From: Campylobacterales bacterium
GTDB taxonomy: Bacteria; Campylobacterota; Campylobacteria; Campylobacterales; Arcobacteraceae
Reading direction: 5' to 3'
Length of the DNA stretch: 6,876 bases
Assembly (NCBI GenBank): GCA_027064245.1
Contig: JAMOPZ010000433.1
Location: 1 to 6,876, forward strand
Position numbers and translations under genes: made by a program. Shown here in pieces: positions 1 to 5,646 of this stretch (within the stretch, counting starts at the first letter, position 1; every line of letters begins with the position of its first letter). The notes below the pieces were generated by a model. That model was not told the DNA's origin and made no database searches. It saw nothing but the letters and a program-made list of their open reading frames with translations.

Positions 1-10
1 AAATTATAAT

Positions 11-976
11 TTATCCTTTTATTAATCTTTGAATTTTTGCTTGAAGTTTTAACCAACTTTTATGCTCAATCAGAGGAAAACCTGCCCATTGTTTCTTAGG
101 CTCTTTTATAGATTTGCTAACAACTCCTCTTGCTGAAATAGTTGTAAATGGTGCAACCTCTAAATGCCCTGTTGTTCCACTTTGACCACCCATAACTACA
201 TATTCATTTAAAATTGTTGAACCACTAAGTCCTACTTGGGTCACTAGGATTGAACCTAAACCAACTCTACAATTATGTGCGATATGAACTAAATTATCTA
301 TACGAACCATATCTTCTATGATGGTACTTTTAAAGACAGCTCTATCAATTGTACAGTTTGCCCCTATTTCTACATTATTTCCTATTATTACATTACCATT
401 TTGATATATTTTTATATGCGTTCCTGTTTTTTTATCTGTAGCAAATCCAAATCCATCACTTCCTATTACAGTACCTGAGTGGATAATAGTATTTGATCCT
501 ATCTTACAATCTCTATAGACTGTAACATTTGGATAGATAATTGTATTATTGCCTATAGTTACATTATCACCTATAAATACTCCACTCATAATAGTACAAT
601 TACTTCCTATTATAGTATTGTATCCTAAATGTACATTTTGCATAATAGCAGTTCCAACATCTTTTTTTGGTATATTTCCAGCAAGTTCAATAACTCTTGG
701 TGCAAAATATTTACTCATCTTTGCTAAATATAAATATGGTTCATCTACAACTAAAGCTAAACTACTTTTAGGTAAATATTCTGTAAATTCACTTGTAATT
801 AAAACAGCTGCTGCTTTAGTGTTTTTTAGATCTTCTAAATATTTTTTATTTTCAAAAAAAGATATTTCACTATGGGAAGCATCTTTTAAAGTATTTAATC
901 CTGTTATAGTTTTATCCTCAATATCATAAGATAATGCTAAATTTTCAACTAAATGTAATAGAGATATAGTAGGCAA
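11..976 (-). CDS. lpxD: UDP-3-O-(3-hydroxyacyl)glucosamine N-acyltransferase LpxD
   Basis: LpxD transfers a 3-hydroxyacyl chain from acyl carrier protein to the 2-amino group of UDP-3-O-acylglucosamine, the third step of lipid A synthesis, in the cytoplasm. The 321-residue protein has the expected layout: an N-terminal uridine-binding-type domain (about 1-100), a left-handed beta helix built from I-G-x-N hexapeptide repeats (about 105-285), and a short C-terminal helix (about 303-320). The IAHN motif carries the presumed catalytic His234, and TGH carries His271; these match the two active-site histidines known in E. coli LpxD. The start codon is TTG, chosen because AAGGAAA lies just upstream, the N-terminus is collinear with the family, and the next in-frame Met (residue 87) is inside the protein. 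The gene is transcribed away from the ATP-grasp gene, and whatever follows it lies outside the window. Length is normal for the family and no key residue is missing. Confidence 0.95.
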   Translation of the reverse strand: MPTISLLHLVENLALSYDIEDKTITGLNTLKDASHSEISFFENKKYLEDLKNTKAAAVLITSEFTEYLPKSSLALVVDEPYLYLAKMSKYFAPRVIELAGNIPKKDVGTAIMQNVHLGYNTIIGSNCTIMSGVFIGDNVTIGNNTIIYPNVTVYRDCKIGSNTIIHSGTVIGSDGFGFATDKKTGTHIKIYQNGNVIIGNNVEIGANCTIDRAVFKSTIIEDMVRIDNLVHIAHNCRVGLGSILVTQVGLSGSTILNEYVVMGGQSGTTGHLEVAPFTTISARGVVSKSIKEPKKQWAGFPLIEHKSWLKLQAKIQRLIKG

Positions 977-980
977 TTTA

Positions 981-987
981 TTTCCTT
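981..987 (-). promoter_or_regulatory. Ribosome binding site that fixes the TTG start of lpxD
   Basis: Read on the minus strand this is AAGGAAA, ending four bases before the TTG at 976-974. It supports initiation at TTG, since no in-frame ATG lies near the N-terminus. Confidence 0.75.
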
Positions 988-992
988 AAATG

Positions 993-1046
993 TAAGATTG
1001 TTTTCATTATACAATAAAAAATATTAAAGTTTTTTAAACAATCTTA
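993..1046. repeat. Inverted repeat in the divergent promoter region
   Basis: TAAGATTGTTT (993-1003) is an exact 11-base inverted copy of AAACAATCTTA (1036-1046), separated by 32 bases. One arm lies at the expected start of the lpxD transcript; the other lies directly upstream of the -10 box of the plus-strand operon. The positions fit a pair of operator half-sites for one regulator serving both promoters, but they could also be a remnant of duplicated promoter sequence. No regulator is identified. Confidence 0.5.
1006..1011 (-). promoter_or_regulatory. Predicted -10 element for lpxD
   Basis: The minus strand reads TATAAT, preceded by ATTG. Transcription from it would begin near 999-1000, leaving a leader of about 24 bases before the TTG. 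No clear TTGACA -35 box is seen, which is usual for housekeeping promoters of Campylobacterota. This is a prediction from sequence only. Confidence 0.55.
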
Positions 1047-1049
1047 TTG

Positions 1050-1055
1050 TATAAT
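1050..1055 (+). promoter_or_regulatory. Predicted -10 element for the plus-strand operon
   Basis: A perfect TATAAT preceded by ATTG, about 31 bases before the ATG at 1087. Transcription would start near 1062, giving a leader of about 25 bases that holds the ribosome binding site AAAGGAAG (1075-1082). There is no recognisable -35 box at the right spacing, but the region upstream is A/T-tract rich. It probably drives the whole gene run to 6422, because no other intergenic space is large enough for a promoter. Confidence 0.6.
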
Positions 1056-1086
1056 CAAAAAACTAATTAAAAACAAAGGAAGATCA

Positions 1087-2265
1087 ATGGGCTTAAACAA
1101 TAAAAACTTACCAAAATTAGGATTTTTATATCTTGATTATGTACTTAGATTTTTTGATCACTCAAATTTTAAAGGGTGGCCAAATAAAATAGAAACTGTA
1201 ACATACCACTGGGGTGATGATAAGAACAGATTTATAAAAGAGGTTAAAAAGAAAAAAATTGATGTTTTAATAGGTAATATTCCTGCAACTGCTTATGAAA
1301 CTTTTAGAGAGATTGCAAGAGAGTTACCAAATGTAAGATTTATACCATCTTTAGATACACAATTTTCAAATAAATCAAAAGAAAATGTTACTAGATTTGC
1401 TTGGAAATATGATCTTCCAATCCCTAAAACATATATATTCTACGATAGAAAAAAGGGGTATAAATTTTTAGAAAAAACAAAATATCCAAAAATTATTAAA
1501 AAATCTTATGGACCATCAAATTATGGTGGATACTTTGTACACAAAGCAGACTCAAAAGAGGAGGCAAAAGAACTGTTTGATACAAAAAAATATCACCCTA
1601 TGTACCTACAAGATTTTGTACCTATGGAAGCAGATATTAGAGTAATGCTCGTAGGTCATAAACCAATGTGTGCATTTTGGAGAAGAGCTCCTGAGGGTGA
1701 GTGGCTTACAAACACTAGCCAAGGTGGATCAATGGATTATATGAATGTACCAAAATCTGTACTAGATCTAGCAGTTGCTACTAGTAAAGCTGCAAAAGCA
1801 GAATATTGGGCTTGTGATATTGCCTATGGTAAAGATGGTAAAGTTCGTATTTTAGAGTGTGCTACTGCATTTGCTGCATTTCCATACATAAGAGATTGGA
1901 TAGGTCAATATATTATGTGGAGTTTAAGTAAAGGTAGATTTAAAAAACCAAATATCCCTATGTTTAACTGGGAAGAGTTAGGTAAAATAGATAGTAGTTT
2001 ACTAAGAACTATGCGTCATATCACTTTTGGTACATTTAACTCTAGTTATGATGGAGCATATTTTGGTAAAAAGAAAAAAATGTATGGTAAGAAAAAAGTT
2101 TATCTACATCAATTAGATAGTAAATATAAAATAAAAGATGTAAAACCTCGAACAAAAGAGGAGTGGCCAAGTGAAAAATGGAACTATCAAGATAAATTTC
2201 CTTTAAAAAATTTAAAATCTATGAAAGTTAAAAATCTAAAACAATTACATAAAGAGAATATGTAA
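1087..2265 (+). CDS. RimK-like ATP-grasp enzyme, substrate unknown
   Basis: ATP-grasp enzymes join a carboxylate to an amine or similar nucleophile through an acyl phosphate. This 392-residue protein resembles the RimK-type subgroup. It has an N-terminal domain (about 10-90), a central nucleotide-binding region with a lysine-rich strand (PKIIKKSYG, 134-142) and a flexible glycine loop (SNYGGYF), then DIR (183-185), the arginine pair 199-200, Asn209 followed by QGG, Asp244 (CDIAYG), and Glu257 in the metal-site strand ILECATAF. RimK-family members usually have E-x-N at this last position; here it is E-C-A, so the usual Asn metal ligand appears absent. The lysine-rich tail (about 325-392) is not part of the core fold and is unrecognised. 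The protein is soluble, with no signal peptide. The ATG start has a good AAAGGAAG site. It heads the operon, 6 bases before the NosL-like gene. The substrate cannot be deduced from its neighbours. The family call is fairly firm; the function is open. Confidence 0.8.
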   Translation: MGLNNKNLPKLGFLYLDYVLRFFDHSNFKGWPNKIETVTYHWGDDKNRFIKEVKKKKIDVLIGNIPATAYETFREIARELPNVRFIPSLDTQFSNKSKENVTRFAWKYDLPIPKTYIFYDRKKGYKFLEKTKYPKIIKKSYGPSNYGGYFVHKADSKEEAKELFDTKKYHPMYLQDFVPMEADIRVMLVGHKPMCAFWRRAPEGEWLTNTSQGGSMDYMNVPKSVLDLAVATSKAAKAEYWACDIAYGKDGKVRILECATAFAAFPYIRDWIGQYIMWSLSKGRFKKPNIPMFNWEELGKIDSSLLRTMRHITFGTFNSSYDGAYFGKKKKMYGKKKVYLHQLDSKYKIKDVKPRTKEEWPSEKWNYQDKFPLKNLKSMKVKNLKQLHKENM

Positions 2266-2271
2266 AACTAT

Positions 2272-2772
2272 ATGAAAAAACTTATTCCAATATTTGCAAT
2301 AATTATAGTTGTTGTTGTTTTATTTTTATCACTATCTACAAAACAAAATATGACTGTGGTGTATCTAAATAATAGTGATAAAAAACCAATTGATATAGTT
2401 CTTGGTAAATTTCAAGATAGTGACTGTGGTATGGTAATAGATGATATTAGCTATGCATCACAAGCTATAGCACCAGATGGAAAAACTTGGTTTTTTCATG
2501 ATCATGGTGCTATGGCACATTGGCTTAAAAATAAAATTTTTAAAGATAATGCAACTTTATGGTCATATACAAAAGATACCAAAAGATGGATCAATACACG
2601 AAAAGCTTGGTTTAGTCTAACAGATGATACCCCTATGGGATATGGTTTTGGTGCATATGAAAAAAAACAAAAAGGTTTTATAACATATAATGATATGTTT
2701 ATAAGAATGGCAAGAGGTGAAAATATGAATAATCCACAAATTAAAGCAAAACTTCTAGGGACAAAGAAGTAG
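2272..2772 (+). CDS. NosL-like membrane-anchored protein, probable copper chaperone
   Basis: NosL proteins bind Cu(I) and support maturation of the copper enzyme nitrous oxide reductase; relatives occur without that enzyme. This 166-residue protein begins with a hydrophobic anchor (about 4-21), so the rest should face the periplasm. The family signature is visible: Cys-Gly-Met (52-54) followed by an AxQAIAPDGKTWFF-type strand (62-75), His76, His78 and Met81 as further possible metal ligands, and a PMGYGFGAY segment (121-129) matching the family's TPMGxGxxA region. Cys52 is the only cysteine. Many NosL proteins are lipoproteins; no lipobox is seen here, so this one is probably held by its uncleaved N-terminal helix. 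Its ribosome binding site is weak, which suggests coupling to the ATP-grasp gene 6 bases upstream. Its stop codon shares one base with the start of the next gene, a DsbD_2-type membrane protein, which supports a joint copper-handling role. No nosZ or oxidase gene is in view. Confidence 0.72.
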   Translation: MKKLIPIFAIIIVVVVLFLSLSTKQNMTVVYLNNSDKKPIDIVLGKFQDSDCGMVIDDISYASQAIAPDGKTWFFHDHGAMAHWLKNKIFKDNATLWSYTKDTKRWINTRKAWFSLTDDTPMGYGFGAYEKKQKGFITYNDMFIRMARGENMNNPQIKAKLLGTKK

Positions 2773-3509
2773 TGGAAACTGTAAATATAATCTCTATTAT
2801 TACTATTGCATTTTTAGGTTCATTTGGACACTGTATTGGTATGTGTGGTGGTATAATCATAGCATATAGTAGTACAAAAATAGAAGATAATTGGTCAAAA
2901 CAAAAGCAAGCTACAGCACATATATTATATGGATTAGGAAGAGTCAGTACTTATGTAGTACTTGGTATGTTGTTTGGGTATATAGGTGGAGTTGCTATGT
3001 TTAATAACCTAGCAAATGGATCTTTGCTTATATTTGCAGGTATTGTTATGATACTAACAGGACTAAGCCTAAGTGGTAAAATAAAATTTCTTACACTTTT
3101 AGAGCACTCTTTTTCTAAAAAAGGATGGTATAGTTCTACTTTTAGGCAACTTTTACATACTAAAACATTAAGTAGTTTTTTTATCCTTGGTATGTTAAAT
3201 GGTCTTCTTCCTTGTGGATTGGTATATTTCTTTGCAATTACAGCTGCTAGTACTGCTAGTTGGATTTGGGGTGGTGTTGTTATGCTTATATTTGGTTTAA
3301 GTACTATGCCTGCTTTATTTAGCTTAGGTTTTTTTGTAGGACTTTTTAAACAAACAACATTTAGAAATATTATGATAAGATTAGCTAGTATAAGTGTAAT
3401 AATTTTTGGATTTTATACAATATACAATGGATATATGTATATAAAATATAAACAAAAACAGATATATCAATGTTGCGAATTTGACCCTGATAAAATAAAA
3501 CAAAAATAA
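2772..3509 (+). CDS. DsbD_2/TauE-SafE-type membrane protein with HCxGMCGG motif
   Basis: A 245-residue integral inner-membrane protein with about six hydrophobic segments (roughly 4-30, 48-73, 82-101, 133-158, 163-192, 199-225). It carries the signature GHCIGMCGG (19-27: His20, Cys21, Met24, Cys25) in the first segment and LLPCGLVY (145-152, Cys148) in the fourth, typical of the family often labelled sulfite exporter TauE/SafE or cytochrome c biogenesis transmembrane region 2. The His/Cys/Met motif fits metal or thiol chemistry in the membrane, and relatives are linked to copper supply for respiratory oxidases; sulfite export is the less likely reading. The start is GTG, overlapping the preceding TAG by one base (TAGTG), so translation is probably coupled to the NosL-like gene. 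The C-terminal tail has an adjacent cysteine pair (Cys234-Cys235) that may be an extra metal or redox site. The transported substrate is inferred, not shown. Confidence 0.82.
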   Translation: METVNIISIITIAFLGSFGHCIGMCGGIIIAYSSTKIEDNWSKQKQATAHILYGLGRVSTYVVLGMLFGYIGGVAMFNNLANGSLLIFAGIVMILTGLSLSGKIKFLTLLEHSFSKKGWYSSTFRQLLHTKTLSSFFILGMLNGLLPCGLVYFFAITAASTASWIWGGVVMLIFGLSTMPALFSLGFFVGLFKQTTFRNIMIRLASISVIIFGFYTIYNGYMYIKYKQKQIYQCCEFDPDKIKQK

Positions 3510-3518
3510 AGAGATTCC

Positions 3519-3944
3519 ATGAGATACCTAATAATTTTACTTTTTATAATTAACCTTTTTGCTGATAATTTTGCAAAAGCTCAAAATATTGTATTTGATA
3601 TAAACAGAAATCTTATTTGGCAAGATAATCCTGAGGTAATGAGAAATCAATCTACATTTTCTGAAGCAAAAATATATTGTAAAAGTTTATTATTAAATGG
3701 ATTTTCAGATTGGAGAGTCCCTACAATAAAAGAGTTACAAACCATAGTTGATATTACAAAAGCAAAACCTGCTATTTATGATCAATTTAGATTTATAGAA
3801 CCTACTAGTTATTGGTCATCAAATGAAGATATAACAAATCCTGGATATGGGTGGTATGTAGGGTTTAAATCAGGTGCTACTTTTAAAGATAGTAAAGATT
3901 ATGATTGTTATGTAAGATGTGTAAGGACTAGATTTAAAAAATGA
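3519..3944 (+). CDS. Exported DUF1566 (Lcl C-terminal-like) domain protein
   Basis: A 141-residue protein with a short signal peptide (about 1-15 or 1-21; possible cleavage after the AKA at 19-21) followed by one DUF1566-type domain. The domain markers are clear: LIWQDN (32-37), GFSDWRVPTIKEL (61-73), SYWSSNE (97-103), GYGWYVGFKSG (109-119) and CYVRCVR (130-136). Cys54 and Cys134 are placed to form the disulfide common in this C-type-lectin-like fold, with Cys130 spare. Such proteins are secreted or periplasmic, occur in many copies in aquatic proteobacteria, and have no settled biochemical role; ligand or surface binding is a guess. It starts 9 bases after the membrane-protein gene with AAAGAGA just upstream, and its stop overlaps the next start as ATGA. 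The family call is firm; the function is unknown. Confidence 0.82.
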   Translation: MRYLIILLFIINLFADNFAKAQNIVFDINRNLIWQDNPEVMRNQSTFSEAKIYCKSLLLNGFSDWRVPTIKELQTIVDITKAKPAIYDQFRFIEPTSYWSSNEDITNPGYGWYVGFKSGATFKDSKDYDCYVRCVRTRFKK

Positions 3945-4720
3945 AATATATTTTTATAATCTTTTTTATTATATCATCATTATATGGATATACAAATCCA
4001 TATACAGATCTAACAATAGATCAAAAATTATCTATTATGATAAATTACTTTATTCAAAGAAAAATTAAAGATCAACTACCTAAAAAGCCAATAAAAGAGA
4101 AACTAAACGACAATGCCCCTATTAAAATAATTAAATATGAACGATATTATAACTATATTCAAAGATTAAAACATCTTAAAGAGGATAGAAAAAATAAGCG
4201 ACTTAAAATAGAACAAAAATATAAAGAAGAGATTCAACAATACAATAAAAAAATACTAAAATTAAAACAATTTTATCAAAATAAGAAAAATTTTGAACCG
4301 TTATTAAATCAAGCAATAAACAATAGTTTTAAAATACTTTATGGAAAACTGACCATATCAAAACCATATATTAAAAATAAAATGCTATATGCTCAACTTA
4401 AAACTATCCCTATTTATAAAAATAGTTATAAATTTATCAAAACTATTAAAATCATAAATATAGATAAAAAACTATATAATTATTTTATAGAGTATTATAG
4501 AGTTATATCAATCTTAGTAAACTTTAATTATAATCCTAAAACAAATATATTAAAATATAAAGATATATCTATTATGTTAAATGACACTAAATATAGTGCA
4601 ATTTTTCAAACAAATACACAAATATATAAACTAAATATAACTTTAGATAAAAATATATTTAAACTCTTAAATACAAAGGAAAAAAATGTTAAAAATAGTA
4701 AATACTCTGTTAATAAGTAG
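3941..4720 (+). CDS. Exported coiled-coil protein of unknown function
   Basis: I do not recognise this 259-residue protein. It has a typical signal peptide (Lys2, hydrophobic core to about residue 14, probable cleavage near 16-18), so it should act in the periplasm or envelope. Residues about 68-118 are rich in Lys, Glu, Gln and regularly spaced Leu/Ile/Tyr and look like a coiled coil. The remainder (about 125-245) alternates hydrophobic and polar residues as in beta strands. It has no cysteine and no lipobox. Composition is extreme in Lys, Ile, Asn and Tyr, in line with DNA of lower GC than the flanking genes. It overlaps the DUF1566 gene by 4 bases (ATGA) and the following HlyD-like gene by 35 bases, so a partnership with the adaptor is a reasonable inference. 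It is too short for, and lacks the repeats of, a TolC-type outer-membrane channel. Confidence 0.75.
   Translation: MKYIFIIFFIISSLYGYTNPYTDLTIDQKLSIMINYFIQRKIKDQLPKKPIKEKLNDNAPIKIIKYERYYNYIQRLKHLKEDRKNKRLKIEQKYKEEIQQYNKKILKLKQFYQNKKNFEPLLNQAINNSFKILYGKLTISKPYIKNKMLYAQLKTIPIYKNSYKFIKTIKIINIDKKLYNYFIEYYRVISILVNFNYNPKTNILKYKDISIMLNDTKYSAIFQTNTQIYKLNITLDKNIFKLLNTKEKNVKNSKYSVNK
4675..4680 (+). promoter_or_regulatory. Ribosome binding site inside the upstream gene, fixing the adaptor start
   Basis: AAAGGA lies five bases before the ATG at 4686, within the last codons of the preceding gene. It supports the 35-base overlap as genuine rather than a mis-chosen start, because the signal peptide of the adaptor begins exactly there. 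Confidence 0.7.
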
Positions 4721-5402
4721 TATACTTCTTAATGCAAGTGAATATTATGCAAAAATAGTTCCCATTGAAACATACAATATAAAATCATCAGTATCAGGGA
4801 AAGTAGTTTATGTCAATAAAAATTTAGAATCAACAAGTGTTAAAGATAAAATTATTATACAAATAGACTCAAAAATAGATACTATAGATCTAAAACATAC
4901 ACAAGAAAAACTAAAAATAACAAAACAAATAGTAGCTCTTGAAAAACAAAATTTAAAAAGATTAAATAAAATATCATCAAAATCACAATTTGAAAAAGAT
5001 AATCAAAAAATCAAAATATTAAATCTAAAATCATCAATTACAGATCTACAACAAAAGATAGATTTTTTAAAAGATAAAATTCTTAATAAAACTATCAAAA
5101 TAGATAATTTGTATATCTACGATATTATTATCCAACAAAATGACTATGTCAATCCAGGAACCTTACTTCTTACTGCTATGGATATAAGTAAAACTAAATT
5201 AGATTTTTTTGTTCCTATTAACGAGATAACAAAAATTAAGAATAAAACAATATATTTAGATAATAAAAAAACAAATTATAAGATATCTAAAATATCTAAG
5301 ATATCAGATACAAAATATATATCTTCATATAGATGTGAAATAATAATTCCTAATAATATAAATTTATCACATCTTACTAAAATAGAATTTAAGGATAATT
5401 AA
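4686..5402 (+). CDS. Short HlyD-like periplasmic adaptor (membrane fusion) protein
   Basis: Membrane fusion proteins bridge an inner-membrane pump and an outer-membrane channel. This 238-residue protein shows the plan in reduced form: a signal peptide (about 1-17), the first half of a biotinyl-lipoyl-like domain (YNIKSSVSGKVVYV, 30-43, to about 61), a coiled-coil hairpin (about 64-133), the second half of the lipoyl domain (about 137-165, including NDYVNPGTLLL) and a beta-barrel-like segment starting near LDFFVPINEI (172-181). Family members usually run to about 300-400 residues, so the C-terminal membrane-proximal domain looks shortened or missing. The N-terminal segment appears cleavable rather than a permanent anchor, but Ser18 replaces the cysteine a lipoprotein would need. 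No pump or channel gene is adjacent; the partner may be the overlapping coiled-coil gene upstream, or encoded elsewhere. Residues 199-207 form a KIS triplet repeat. Architecture is fairly clear; cargo is unknown. Confidence 0.72.
   Translation: MLKIVNTLLISSILLNASEYYAKIVPIETYNIKSSVSGKVVYVNKNLESTSVKDKIIIQIDSKIDTIDLKHTQEKLKITKQIVALEKQNLKRLNKISSKSQFEKDNQKIKILNLKSSITDLQQKIDFLKDKILNKTIKIDNLYIYDIIIQQNDYVNPGTLLLTAMDISKTKLDFFVPINEITKIKNKTIYLDNKKTNYKISKISKISDTKYISSYRCEIIIPNNINLSHLTKIEFKDN
5280..5306 (+). repeat. Three 9-base tandem repeats inside the adaptor gene
   Basis: Three near-identical copies of AAGATATCT encode Lys-Ile-Ser three times (residues 199-207). The copies differ only at the third base of some codons. 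Repeat slippage could change length in frame by three residues without breaking the gene. Confidence 0.7.
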
Positions 5403-5403
5403 C

Positions 5404-5646
5404 ATGGATAATTTTAACAACAATATCGAATTAAGAGTATTACTTTTAGCACTTTTAAAAAAACAAGATACAGAAACATACAATGATATCTTAGCAGTTA
5501 TGGAAAATAGTAAAGTTTTTACCAAAAAAACTGGTAAAAAACATCTTAAAGAGTTAAAAGAACTAAACTTTTTAGATGATAATTTTAATCTTACTTTTAT
5601 AGGATTACAAAAAGCAAATGAGGTAGAAAAGGAGTTTACTCTATGA
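5404..5646 (+). CDS. Small winged-helix-like protein coupled to cobJ
   Basis: An 80-residue soluble protein without signal peptide or cysteine. The pattern resembles a small winged helix-turn-helix domain: helix about 8-19 (IELRVLLLALLK), helix about 24-34, a Lys-rich putative recognition helix about 40-54 (KKTGKKHLKELKEL), then a short strand turn and a LTFIGLQKANEVE segment (63-75) similar to the L-T-x-x-G-x-x-x-A end of many winged-helix proteins. DNA binding is an inference from this pattern; it could equally be a protein-interaction domain. Its ATG lies 1 base after the adaptor stop, with AAGGA at 5391-5395 upstream. Its end overlaps cobJ by 4 bases (ATGA), and the strong AAGGAG for cobJ lies within it, so the two are probably produced together. 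I recognise no named family. Confidence 0.75.
   Translation: MDNFNNNIELRVLLLALLKKQDTETYNDILAVMENSKVFTKKTGKKHLKELKELNFLDDNFNLTFIGLQKANEVEKEFTL

Noticed and set aside
549..929. Plus-strand open frame of 126 codons opposite lpxD
   Set aside because: It lies wholly antisense to a gene with clear LpxD motifs, and its translation shows no family pattern.
993..1046. Transcription terminator between lpxD and the operon
   Set aside because: The 11-base inverted repeat has a 32-base loop and lies between two gene starts, where promoters rather than terminators are expected.
2772..3509. Reading the membrane protein as a sulfite exporter
   Set aside because: The HCxGMCGG signature, the LPCG motif and the coupling to a NosL-like gene fit metal or cytochrome biogenesis roles better; the exporter label is a family name, not evidence.
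3941..4720. Outer-membrane TolC-type channel partner for the adaptor
   Set aside because: At 259 residues with a single predicted coiled coil and no duplicated barrel and helix halves, it does not have the TolC plan.
5613..5646. Cobalamin riboswitch before cobJ
   Set aside because: There is no leader: cobJ overlaps the preceding gene by 4 bases, and no B12-box-like sequence was seen there or in the 977-1086 gap.
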